NCBI RefSeq assembly: GCF_002362315.1
Contig: NZ_MTZV01000006.1
Location: 186,001 to 250,000 of the forward strand
DNA length: 64,000 nt
Direction of reading: 5' to 3'
From: Paraburkholderia acidicola
GTDB lineage: Bacteria > Pseudomonadota > Gammaproteobacteria > Burkholderiales > Burkholderiaceae
Shown here piece after piece: positions 34,456 through 43,151 of the stretch. Position numbers and translations under genes: made by a program. The notes below the pieces were generated by a model that was not told the origin of the DNA, did no database searches, and saw nothing but the letters and a program-made list of their open reading frames with translations. How positions within the stretch are numbered: position 1 is the first letter of the stretch; every line of letters begins with the position of its first letter.

Positions 34456-37400
34456 TGCGCACCCCCTGTGGTGGCCGGGGCCCGGTTTGCGGCGGGCGCG
34501 GCCGGTGCAGGGGCGGAACCAGGCGCCCCTGGCGTGATGCCCGAGGCGATCGCAGCCGCGGCATTCGCTCCGGCGCTGACATCCACGACCGAGGACGGCA
34601 GTTGCAGCCCGCGCAGGCTCTGCGCTTGCGGCGTGTCACTGCCGCTGCCGTTGCTGCTGGGCGTCGCCTGCGACGTGCTGATGATGCGCATGCTGACTTC
34701 CACGGAGACATTGCCCTGCGTCCACACCAGATCGAACGTGCCGTCCGGGCGGCGTTTGCGCTGCGCGGAGTTGATCAGCTTCTCGAGACCGTAGTGGCCG
34801 GGCTCATTGACGAGCTGGATCGTGCGGCCGTCGAATGTCGTCGCCGACAGCGTCGCACCCGGCGAACCGGACGCGTTCGGCCACACGAAGTTGGTCCACT
34901 GCGGCGGCGTGTTGCGATAGCGCAGTTGCTGGCCGTCGATCGCGATCGTGTACTCGGTCGTACCGGTGGCCGGCTGCGGCAGGATCTGGAACACGGTCTG
35001 CGGCTCGGACGAACCGCCGCCACCGCCGCCCCCACCACCACCTGCAGCACCGCCCGCAAGCGGAGCCACCCAGCGTGAGAAGCCGTTCGTGAGGTCGGGG
35101 GTAAGCGCGAGGCCCATGTCACCCCACGTCCGCGCGGTCAGCGTGTCGCCGCGGCGTACCGCGAGCGGTCCGAGCGTCGTGCCGACGAACTTCGCGATCG
35201 AGCCATCCGGACCGAACACCTGGCCAATTTCGCTGGCGGCGGCTTCGACCTTCGCGCTGCCTGAGAACGGATACTTGTTCGCGAGCGACCCCTGGAACGT
35301 CTGATAGACCTGCGCGTTCCACACCTTGTTGACTTCGACGCTGGCCGGCTGGATCACGACCGCGTACGCCTGCATCAGCGGCCGCACGAGGAGCGGTCGC
35401 AGCGCCTTGCGTTGCGTATCGGTGAGGCCAGTCAGCATCTGCTCGTCGACGTACTTCAGCGAATCGGCCAGCTCGGAGCCACTGCCATCGAGCGTCTGCT
35501 GCATCAGTTGACGTGCGCCTGGCCCAGGGTCGCCCTGATTCTTGAGGATGTTAAAGCGCGTGCGAACCTTCGACAGCGTGTCCATGTAGCCGCGCAGCAT
35601 CGACGTATTGTCCTGCGTCGAGACGATCCGCCCGAGGCCCGCGAATTCCACCCCGATCGGCCCCATCGGCGCGTCGACCGGATTCCCGTTGATGTCGATA
35701 TTCGCGCTCAGCTGGCCGACGGCGGACGGCGCGCGTGACGAGAACAACCGTTTGAACCAGTTCGTGACACCGGTCTGCGCGAGCTTCAGGTTCGCGTTGG
35801 CGAGCGACGGGTTATCCCACGATGTCTGGTCGTAAGCGGTTTCGAGCACCTTGCGGATCGGTGAATCCTGCGGGTCGCCGAGCCGGTTCATCGCATCGAC
35901 AGCCTGATTGAAGCCGCCGAAGTTCTGCACCGCGATGCCCTGCATGAACTTCTGCCAGTGCATCGCGTACTCGGTCTTGTACATCGCGACGAGCGCCTTC
36001 TGGATCTGCTCGGGGCTGCCTTCGAGCGTCAGATCGTCGGTGGCCGAGGTATTGAGCACCCAGTCTTTCGCCTGCAGCTCCTTGGTCGCGGCATCGCGGA
36101 TCGCCGGTTGCACGTACTGGAACCAGGCTTCGCGTGTGAACGTGCCGGGAATCGCGTAGCTACCCGCGACCAGCGCCGTGTTGCCTTCGCCGACAATGCG
36201 CGCGATGGTCATCGGTGCGAAGCGGGTCGACGCGCGTGCCTTGATTTCTTCGTACACGCGCTGCCGTGCCGGCATGCCGCGCACGACGTGGCGCAGGTTT
36301 TCGCGGGTCTGGTCGACGAGGGCGAGGTTCTCATCGACCATCGGCCAGTCGTCGTCCGACACGCGCGACAGATAGAACGTGATCATCCGCTCGGCGCTCT
36401 TGATCATCTGGTCGCGTGGCATGTTGCCGCGATTCGTCTCGAGCCAGCCGCGCCAGAAGCGTGCGATCTGATCGGTCAGATGCGCGGCTTCGACATGGCG
36501 CTTGTCGGACAGCATCAGGTAGGTCTTGAGCGCGTTGTAGGCGTCTTCGACGTTGGTCGGCGACGCGTCGCTATACAGGCCGCCCTGATTGTTCGTCGAC
36601 ATCGCCGCCGGGTGCGCGGACACCTGCACCGCGCCGGAATCGGGCGCATGTGTCATCGGCGCGAGTTGATCCGGGTGGGTGTTGACGTCCTTCAGGAACG
36701 ACGCGAGGTTCTGCGAGACCGGTGCCAGCATGATCTGCTTTACGCCGCTGTAATACTGCGTCAGCAGATGTTGCTCGAGACGGTCGCCCTGATACAGACC
36801 GAGCGACACCGACAGCGGCCGGTCGCGGCGGAACTGTTCGAGCTGTTCGATCCGGTCTTCGAGAATGTCCATGGCCTGCAGGCGCGACTGCAGATCGTTG
36901 CGGTTCTGCTGCAGACGCACGACATTGTCGAGGTCGGCCTGCACATTCGCGGTGAGCTGCTGGTTGCCGATCGTCGACCATGTCCAGCCGCCCAGCGCGA
37001 TGGCCAGCGCGGCGACGAAGCCGAAGAACGTCATGTAGCGCATGCGCGCTTTCGCGGGGCTGGCGAACTGCTTGACCGTCTGACGGTCGGCGAAGATCAC
37101 CTTCGAGAACAGGTCGCGCAGGAAGAAGCCGTTCTTCGAGAATGCGGCGGTCTGTTTGGGCAGGCTGTCGGTGGCGAGACCGAAGCGGGTGGCGATACGC
37201 TGCGCGGCGGCGCTATTGGTTTCGCCTTCCTGCAGCGCACTCGTGAAATAGAAGCCGCGGAAAATCGGCTTGTACTGGAACGGGTTGGTTTCGAACAGCG
37301 TGGCAAGGAATGCACGCAGCGACGGCTTGATCGTCGAGAACTCAAGCGGGAAGCTGAGCTGTCCCGGCGAGAGCTTGGCACCGCGGTTGATCGACATCTG

Positions 37401-38357
37401 CGCGATGCTGATTTCCTTCAGCCCTTCGTAGAGTTCTTCGAAGCGTTCGTCGAACAGCGCGACGACATCGCGCTTTTCGTCCGGTTCGTAGGGCAGGGTG
37501 GCGCCCCACACGCGGTCGTATTCCTGGCGGTCGTTGCCGGTGAAGAACTCGGTGAAGCCGGTGATCAGGTCGACCTTCGTGAACATCACGTAGACCGGGG
37601 CGAACACTTCGAGCTTTTCGGTCAGCTCCTGCACGCGCTGGCGCAGGTTCTTCGCGAGGTTGATCGCGAACTCGGGACGATTGCCGGTCAGCTCCGCGAT
37701 GCTCGCGGTCACGATGATGCCGTTGATCGGCGCCTTCGGCCGGTAGCGCTTCAGCAGACCGAGGAAGCCGAGCCATTCGCTGCGGTCTTCCTCGTGCACC
37801 GAGTAGCGGCCCGCGGTGTCGAGCAGGATGCCTTCGGTGGTGAAGAACCAGTCGCAGTTACGCGTCCCGCCGATGCCGTGAATCACGGCTTCGTTCTTTT
37901 CGGTGAAAGGAAACTGCAACCCTGAATTCAGCACGGCGCTACTTTTGCCTGCCGCCGGGTTGCCAATCACGATGTACCACGGCATTTCGTACAGCGCCGA
38001 GCCGCCCGACATCTGACCGATTTTCGAGGTCTTGATCGTCTTCACGGTTTCGACGAGACGCTGGCGCAGCGCGTCGAGTTCGGCCTGTTTGGCCGGCGTC
38101 GCGGCGACCGTTGTCTTGCCGGCTTCGGCCTGCTGCTCGAGCATGTCACCGAGCTTGCTGTTCGCCCGCCGGGTGCGCAGCACCTTCACGAGCCACACCA
38201 GCAGCCAGAGCGCGACGATGACGCCGATCGCGATCGCTGGCCATATCAGCGGAATCTGCAGCGTATCGGCTGCAATGAACAGCACCGCTGCCAGCGCGAT
38301 CAGGCCGACGATGGAGAGCGTGCGGGGATGGGTCAACACGTTGAGAAAGCGTCGCAT
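34452..38357 (-). CDS. tssM: T6SS inner-membrane protein TssM (IcmF family)
   Basis: Large membrane-complex protein of 1301 residues. Two N-terminal membrane helices (about 14-31 and 38-58) and a third (about 440-460) bracket a cytoplasmic NTPase-like domain with an intact Walker A GNPAAGKS (132-139). The remaining 840 residues are the periplasmic IcmF region that meets TssJ. A Gly-rich run near residue 1120 (GGGGGGGGG) and a Pro/Ala-rich tail are likely flexible. It is transcribed tssM-tagF-ompA-like. Confidence 0.96.
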   Translation of the reverse strand: MRRFLNVLTHPRTLSIVGLIALAAVLFIAADTLQIPLIWPAIAIGVIVALWLLVWLVKVLRTRRANSKLGDMLEQQAEAGKTTVAATPAKQAELDALRQRLVETVKTIKTSKIGQMSGGSALYEMPWYIVIGNPAAGKSSAVLNSGLQFPFTEKNEAVIHGIGGTRNCDWFFTTEGILLDTAGRYSVHEEDRSEWLGFLGLLKRYRPKAPINGIIVTASIAELTGNRPEFAINLAKNLRQRVQELTEKLEVFAPVYVMFTKVDLITGFTEFFTGNDRQEYDRVWGATLPYEPDEKRDVVALFDERFEELYEGLKEISIAQMSINRGAKLSPGQLSFPLEFSTIKPSLRAFLATLFETNPFQYKPIFRGFYFTSALQEGETNSAAAQRIATRFGLATDSLPKQTAAFSKNGFFLRDLFSKVIFADRQTVKQFASPAKARMRYMTFFGFVAALAIALGGWTWSTIGNQQLTANVQADLDNVVRLQQNRNDLQSRLQAMDILEDRIEQLEQFRRDRPLSVSLGLYQGDRLEQHLLTQYYSGVKQIMLAPVSQNLASFLKDVNTHPDQLAPMTHAPDSGAVQVSAHPAAMSTNNQGGLYSDASPTNVEDAYNALKTYLMLSDKRHVEAAHLTDQIARFWRGWLETNRGNMPRDQMIKSAERMITFYLSRVSDDDWPMVDENLALVDQTRENLRHVVRGMPARQRVYEEIKARASTRFAPMTIARIVGEGNTALVAGSYAIPGTFTREAWFQYVQPAIRDAATKELQAKDWVLNTSATDDLTLEGSPEQIQKALVAMYKTEYAMHWQKFMQGIAVQNFGGFNQAVDAMNRLGDPQDSPIRKVLETAYDQTSWDNPSLANANLKLAQTGVTNWFKRLFSSRAPSAVGQLSANIDINGNPVDAPMGPIGVEFAGLGRIVSTQDNTSMLRGYMDTLSKVRTRFNILKNQGDPGPGARQLMQQTLDGSGSELADSLKYVDEQMLTGLTDTQRKALRPLLVRPLMQAYAVVIQPASVEVNKVWNAQVYQTFQGSLANKYPFSGSAKVEAAASEIGQVFGPDGSIAKFVGTTLGPLAVRRGDTLTARTWGDMGLALTPDLTNGFSRWVAPLAGGAAGGGGGGGGGGSSEPQTVFQILPQPATGTTEYTIAIDGQQLRYRNTPPQWTNFVWPNASGSPGATLSATTFDGRTIQLVNEPGHYGLEKLINSAQRKRRPDGTFDLVWTQGNVSVEVSMRIISTSQATPSSNGSGSDTPQAQSLRGLQLPSSVVDVSAGANAAAAIASGITPGAPGSAPAPAAPAANRAPATTGGAQ

Positions 38358-38510
38358 ATGCCGTTCAGGTCCTGGTGCCTTGATTGCTGCTGTTGGGGCT
38401 ATCGCTATTCGTTGTAGCAGGGTGCGGTGTTGTAGCGGGCGTAGCGGATGCGCGCTCGCGAGCGTAACGGATTTCGGTTGCGAAACAGTGTCCGCGTGTT
38501 GTGGATAGGG

Positions 38511-39374
38511 TCATTGGCTGGGCACGACTAGCGGTTTCGATTTTCCCATTACGAAGCCGGGTTTGTGATATTCGACGTGCCCGAGGTCCATCAATTTCCA
38601 GCGGCCGCCCCATGTCAGGCCAACCTGTTCGGCGCACTGTCCGTACAGTTGATAACCTCGCATGGCCCAGGGATCTTTTTCCGTAATGACGAGCTTGCCG
38701 TCGCGCAGAAATGCGTTATCCGCCGCGAGGCCATATTGGTGGTAGCTCTGAAACGCAGCGGCATTTGTGACTCCCCCCATTCTAGACAGCTGGTTTTGCC
38801 GTTCCGGGCTACGATAACCTTCCAGCAAAGCCATCTCATAACCGTATTGCTCGTGCATCATTTTGTAAACGAGCAATAAGCGTGTCCTGAAGTCAGCATC
38901 GAGCAGATTCCAGTCGCGGCTTGCGCCCTTTAGCGCGGGCCGGATCTGCTGAACTTCCTGCGTCTCGAAAATCTCGGGTGGCAACGGCGGCGGTGGGACA
39001 AGTTGTTCGCCGTTCAGGAGTGCGGCTATTTTCTCGTCGGGCACCCTGATAGTGTCGTCATATTGAAAAAACTGTCGTCCGCGTAATGCAATTGCCACCA
39101 ATGGCGGCGTCGCAAGAATACCTGTGGTCGTAAAAATCAGCAAGCGTCGACGCACGAGTAAATTTTGCATATCGCCGAGCGTGGATTGCGAAATTCTTGC
39201 CGATTTTGCAATCTTGCCGCGAGCCTGTGCGGCACCGTGCGAAGCCCGGCGTACTATGCGGTTATGCAGATTGAATACGCCGCCAAAAAGCGATGTCCGA
39301 ACCGACGGTAATAGCAGAATGGCTGCTACAAGGACGGCGATGGCAAAATAAGCAACCAGTGCAACAGCAATCAA
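38511..39374 (-). CDS. tagX: T6SS-associated peptidoglycan hydrolase TagX (peptidase M15 family)
   Basis: Protein of 287 residues with two hydrophobic segments (1-23 and about 76-97) and a C-terminal M15 (VanY/CwlK-like) zinc peptidase domain. EGYRSPERQNQL (185-196) is followed by the zinc motif YHQYGLAAD (H212, D219), with the third-ligand region DLGHVEYH (264-270). TagX in Acinetobacter is an L,D-endopeptidase that cuts peptidoglycan to let the apparatus pass. The start is a TTG at 39374 with a G-run upstream; a later ATG would remove the first membrane segment. It lies 153 bases upstream of tssM on the same strand. Confidence 0.88.
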   Translation of the reverse strand: MIAVALVAYFAIAVLVAAILLLPSVRTSLFGGVFNLHNRIVRRASHGAAQARGKIAKSARISQSTLGDMQNLLVRRRLLIFTTTGILATPPLVAIALRGRQFFQYDDTIRVPDEKIAALLNGEQLVPPPPLPPEIFETQEVQQIRPALKGASRDWNLLDADFRTRLLLVYKMMHEQYGYEMALLEGYRSPERQNQLSRMGGVTNAAAFQSYHQYGLAADNAFLRDGKLVITEKDPWAMRGYQLYGQCAEQVGLTWGGRWKLMDLGHVEYHKPGFVMGKSKPLVVPSQ

Positions 39375-39399
39375 AGAACCCCCGGAAAATTCGAAACAA

Positions 39400-39428
39400 T
39401 TGTATTTTGTAATGCTTGCTCTTAGAAT
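39400..39428 (+). promoter_or_regulatory. Candidate sigma-70 promoter for the alanine-rich membrane protein
   Basis: TTGTAT (39400-39405), a 17-base spacer, then TAGAAT (39423-39428, five of six to consensus), about 85 bases before the next ATG. The tagX promoter must lie in the same short divergent spacer. Confidence 0.45.
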
Positions 39429-39512
39429 CAGGCCAGCCCGAACTTGGGCTCTAGCGTATTATCGCGGCTAAATAAGCCTGAATTCAATGAGCAGGTTTCA
39501 AAGAGACAGTGA

Positions 39513-40490
39513 ATGAGTGCGCCGGATAGCTCCGATTCGAACAAAGCCCCTCCCAGCCTGCTTTCCGATAAGGAGAACGCAGCGCAAGCCAATGGCTCGC
39601 GCATTCTCGCGAATCTGGAGGGCCGCGTTGCACCACCTCCCGAAAAACCACAGCGTTCCCGTGCACCCATCGCGATCGTCGCACTGCTGGTAATCGCTGC
39701 AGGCGGCTGGGGCGCATGGCACCTTCAGCATCGCGGTGGCGAAGGGCAAACCGCCACCGTTGCCGCCGTGCCCGTGCCTGCCAGCGCAAGCCCGGCCGCG
39801 CCGGTTGCTGCGAGCGCCACGGCTCAGGTCACGGCGAAAACCGACGACCAGGCTTCGGCACCGCAAGCCGCCACGATCATCTCTGAAGATACGACGAATA
39901 AACCCGCGTCCGATTCAACGGCTACGGGTGCTTCGGGTGCCGATAGCGATAACCGCCTGTCGCGTGCACTCGCGACCGGTGCCGAAGAGGCGAGCGGTGT
40001 ATCGCCGCCGGCTGCCTCGGCGGTGTCCGCTTCGGCTGTCGCAGTGCCTGCCGTCGCGGCGAAGACGACGCTGGCCGGCAGCAACGCGAAGCACGCTGCA
40101 AGTGCGGCGCGCGCGAAACGTGAAGCCGCGAATGCGCATCATGCGAGTTCGGCTACTGCGGTTGCGCAGGCGAAGAAGCCGGCGGCGCGCGACGCGAAGG
40201 CCGGTGCGCGTACGGATTCCGATGCCGATCTGCTGGCGGCGCTCGTTGCCCGTACCAAACCTGCTGGTGCGAAGACAGATACCGCGGCGGCGAAAAGCGC
40301 CCATGCGGCGAAAGCCGCTGCGCCACCGGCAGCCGCCAGCTCGGCAGGCGCCACTTCGCTTGCGCAGCGCGTGAAGGAATGCGGCACGCGCGGTTTCTTC
40401 GACGAGCAGATGTGCCGCTGGCACGTATGCGATGGGCACTGGGGCAAAGACCCCGCGTGCCCGAATGCAGCCCAGGCACACCAACCCTGA
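39513..40490 (+). CDS. Alanine-rich single-pass membrane protein at the end of the T6SS cluster
   Basis: Protein of 325 residues, no enzymatic domain recognised. A short cytoplasmic N-terminus is followed by one membrane helix (about 52-69, IAIVALLVIAAGGWGAW) and a long Ala/Thr/Lys-rich, probably extended periplasmic region (75-282). A compact conserved-looking tail follows (about 283-320) with four cysteines and aromatic residues: VKECGTRGFFDEQMC then RWHVCDGHWGKDPACP. The architecture suggests a wall-spanning stalk with a small disulfide-stabilised head. It is divergent from tagX; Burkholderia T6SS-1 clusters end with an accessory gene here (TagY in some naming), but identity was not verified. 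Confidence 0.75.
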   Translation: MSAPDSSDSNKAPPSLLSDKENAAQANGSRILANLEGRVAPPPEKPQRSRAPIAIVALLVIAAGGWGAWHLQHRGGEGQTATVAAVPVPASASPAAPVAASATAQVTAKTDDQASAPQAATIISEDTTNKPASDSTATGASGADSDNRLSRALATGAEEASGVSPPAASAVSASAVAVPAVAAKTTLAGSNAKHAASAARAKREAANAHHASSATAVAQAKKPAARDAKAGARTDSDADLLAALVARTKPAGAKTDTAAAKSAHAAKAAAPPAAASSAGATSLAQRVKECGTRGFFDEQMCRWHVCDGHWGKDPACPNAAQAHQP

Positions 40491-40496
40491 ACTAGG

Positions 40497-40528
40497 GCCG
40501 CGACACTTCTGTCGCGGCTTTTTTCTTT
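40497..40528 (+). terminator. Intrinsic terminator
   Basis: GCCGCGACA (40497-40505), loop CTTC, TGTCGCGGC (40510-40518), followed at once by TTTTTTCTTT. A textbook rho-independent terminator 7 bases after the stop of the alanine-rich protein. Confidence 0.92.
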
Positions 40529-40765
40529 AGCGCATCTATCGTCTGCGATACGTGCGATGCGCACGATCCGGCTAGCGCTCGCTACCGGTCAACTCCATCA
40601 TCGAACCCATTCACACGAACGTTGCCGCGTATGCCATGCACGCGGCATGACGTTTTGTCCGCGCGATGTTTACGCTTATGATGAAACGCCTTCCGGCACG
40701 CCGCGTTCAGTGAACGTAACGAGGCATGGAATCCGGACAGAACATGAACAGGACAGGAGAAGTGT

Positions 40766-41917
40766 GTGAAGCGATCGATCGTGACGTTGGCGTGCCTGGC
40801 AGGATTAACTGCAGGACTAACGGGCATCGCGGCAGGGACCGCATACGGCGGCACCGTGCACACCGGTGGTCCGAAAGTCATCATCGATAGCGACTACAAC
40901 ACGTTGAGCGACGATGGCCAACTGGGCGTGATGGCGGTGCAGTTGCAGGCGCAAGGTCAGATCGATGTGCTCGGTATTACGGTCGTCAGCGGCAACCAGT
41001 GGTTGAAGCAAGGGGTAGCGGATGCGCTGAAATCGATGGAACGGCTCGGTGCCGGCAACCGCATTGGTGTCTATGTCGGTGCGAACACTCCGCTCTCGCA
41101 CGACTACGCGACGATCAAGCAGGAGCTCGCGCAATTCCCCGGCGGCGACGGTTATCTCGGGGCATGGGGAACGCCTGAGCCGAAGTCGAATGCGAACCTG
41201 GTCGCACCGCCCGACGGCTTCGCGACGCACACGAAAGTGCAGCGCAAGAGCGCTGTCGATTTCATCGTCGACAGCGTGAAGCAGCATCCCGGCGAAGTGA
41301 CGATACTCGCGATCGGTCCGCTGACCAACATCGCACTCGCGGCGCGCCAGCATCCGGAAATCGTGCCGATGATCAAGCAGATCATCTACATGGGCGGCGC
41401 GATCGATGTGCCCGGCAATACCACGCCGACGGCGGAATTCAACTGGTGGTTCGACCCGGTGGCCGCGCAGGAAGTGTTGCGTCTGCCGGTCAAACAGGTG
41501 GTCGTGCCGCTCGACGTAACGGACACGGTGAAGATGGACAAGGCGACCTATGACCGCATTGCACACGATCCCAGACACCAGACCATCATTACGCGGCTAT
41601 TCAAACAGTTGAACGGCTATGGCTTCGACGGCAAGAACGGCTTCGAAACGAATCCGGGTTACACGACGAGCATCTGGGACACGCTGACCATCGCGTACCT
41701 GATGGACCCGACGTTCGCGACGCAAACCGTCGACGAATGGGTCGACGTCGACACACGCGTCGGCGCGAACGACGGGAAGGCCACCGGCTATGCGAACAAT
41801 CCGCCGGCGGGTCTGCAGAAGATGACGATCGTGAAGCGCTTCGACAACGCGCGCTTTTTCGACTACTACGTCGATCTGCTGACGCGGCCGGTACCGGTGA
41901 AACTGCCGCCAAACTGA
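40766..41917 (+). CDS. Exported nucleoside hydrolase (IUNH family)
   Basis: Protein of 383 residues with a signal peptide (about 1-28) and the inosine/uridine-preferring nucleoside hydrolase fold. It would cleave ribonucleosides to ribose and base in the periplasm. The calcium-site signature is IIDSDYNTLSDDGQLGVM, in which the usual DxDPGxDD is stretched by two residues. Other family elements are VTILAIGPLTNIALAAR, IIYMGGAIDVPGN, AEFNWWFDPVAAQEVL and a late conserved region ending in the tyrosine-rich tail. The start is GTG at 40766 with AGGAGA 4-9 bases upstream. It stands alone between two hairpins. Confidence 0.88.
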   Translation: MKRSIVTLACLAGLTAGLTGIAAGTAYGGTVHTGGPKVIIDSDYNTLSDDGQLGVMAVQLQAQGQIDVLGITVVSGNQWLKQGVADALKSMERLGAGNRIGVYVGANTPLSHDYATIKQELAQFPGGDGYLGAWGTPEPKSNANLVAPPDGFATHTKVQRKSAVDFIVDSVKQHPGEVTILAIGPLTNIALAARQHPEIVPMIKQIIYMGGAIDVPGNTTPTAEFNWWFDPVAAQEVLRLPVKQVVVPLDVTDTVKMDKATYDRIAHDPRHQTIITRLFKQLNGYGFDGKNGFETNPGYTTSIWDTLTIAYLMDPTFATQTVDEWVDVDTRVGANDGKATGYANNPPAGLQKMTIVKRFDNARFFDYYVDLLTRPVPVKLPPN

Positions 41918-41918
41918 T

Positions 41919-41954
41919 AACGCCCAGGCGGCCGGTTCAGGCCGCCTGGGCGTT
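41919..41954. terminator. Perfect 15-base inverted repeat after the nucleoside hydrolase
   Basis: AACGCCCAGGCGGCC (41919-41933), loop GGTTCA, GGCCGCCTGGGCGTT (41940-41954). It lies between convergent genes. It lacks a T-run but the long perfect stem suggests transcript termination or an RNA end for both directions. Confidence 0.7.
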
Positions 41955-41986
41955 GGATCGCTACATTAGATCGCTGGTTTAGATCA

Positions 41987-42946
41987 TCAGGCCGGATGCA
42001 ACCCGCCACGCAGCAACTGCCGCACACGCTGCAAATCCTTCTCGACGTGTCCGGCCTGCTCGAACAACTGCGCAAGCCAGTCGACGAACGCGCGCACACG
42101 TGGCGACACGCGCCGGCTTTTCACATACGCCACCGATACCGGCATCGGCACCGGCTTCCACTGCGGCAATACTTCGCGCAGCGCGCCGGAATCGAGGTAC
42201 GCCTGCGCAGCGATCCGCGACGGCTGGATCAGACCGAGCCCTTGCAGGCCGCAAGTCAGATACGCGTGCTCGTCGCTGACCTTCACGAAGCCGTTCACCT
42301 TCACGCGCGTTGCGTGGTCGCCCACTTCGAAATCGAAGTCGCAGGCGCGGCCGTTCTGCGACGACATGCAGTTCACCGCGATGTGCGTTGCGAGGTCGTC
42401 GAGTTCGAGCGGCGTGCCATAGCGTTCCAGATAGGCGGGGCTCGCGCACGTCACGTGATCGAGCGTGCCGAGGCGCCGCGCGACGAGACCCGAATCGGGC
42501 AACTCGCCCAGCAGGATGCTGCAATCGACGGCTTCAGCGATGTGATCGATGCTGCGGTTGCTGATCCCGATCGCGAGATCCACGTTCGGAAAACGCAGGT
42601 GGAAATCGTCGAGCGCGGGCAGTATCAGCTCGGTGGCGACGGCGCCTGGCATCTCGACACGCAGGCGGCCATTCAATGCATCGGTGGTACCGCGCAGACC
42701 GGCTTCGAGTTCGTCGATGTCGGCAAGAATCTGCGCGCAGCGTTCGTAGTACGCGGCACCTTCGGTGGTGAGATTGAGCCGGCGCGTCGTGCGCGTCAGC
42801 AATGCGGTACCGAGCAGAGCCTCCAGGTTCTGCACGATCGTGGTGGCGGTGGCGCGCGGCATGTCCAGCGACTCTGCGGCGCGGCTAAAACTGTTTGTGT
42901 CTACGATGCGGACGAAGGTGCGCATCGCCTGAATGCGGTCGATCAC
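41987..42946 (-). CDS. LysR-family transcriptional regulator
   Basis: Protein of 319 residues: LysR winged HTH (about 1-65; MRTFVRIVDTNSFSRAAESLDMPRATATTIVQNLEALLG) and a periplasmic-binding-protein-like effector domain, of the CrgA/DmlR-like type common in Burkholderiales. The start is GTG at 42946 with GGAG 8 bases upstream, giving VIDRIQAMRTFVRIV. It lies upstream of nothing divergent that is close: the next gene on the right is the convergently oriented end of the alcohol dehydrogenase on the same strand, 205 bases away, so the target is unclear. Confidence 0.9.
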   Translation of the reverse strand: MIDRIQAMRTFVRIVDTNSFSRAAESLDMPRATATTIVQNLEALLGTALLTRTTRRLNLTTEGAAYYERCAQILADIDELEAGLRGTTDALNGRLRVEMPGAVATELILPALDDFHLRFPNVDLAIGISNRSIDHIAEAVDCSILLGELPDSGLVARRLGTLDHVTCASPAYLERYGTPLELDDLATHIAVNCMSSQNGRACDFDFEVGDHATRVKVNGFVKVSDEHAYLTCGLQGLGLIQPSRIAAQAYLDSGALREVLPQWKPVPMPVSVAYVKSRRVSPRVRAFVDWLAQLFEQAGHVEKDLQRVRQLLRGGLHPA

Positions 42947-43151
42947 GGGACATCTCCAGAGTGAACGAAACGAATTGATTGCGGGTAACGCGTAAAACGT
43001 CGACAGCGTGCACGGCAAGCAGCCGGTGCACCTTCCCGTCAGGGAGGTGAACCGGCGCAACGAGCCATGCGTAAGGCGGGGAGCGGGACAGGAGGCCGCG
43101 CGCGAGCGCAGCCCCCAGGGGGAAATGCGATGCGGTGTCCGGCTACCTGTC

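Noticed and set aside
35958..37925. A 655-codon frame antisense to tssM
   Set aside because: tssM has clear IcmF features on the other strand; the antisense frame has no domain.
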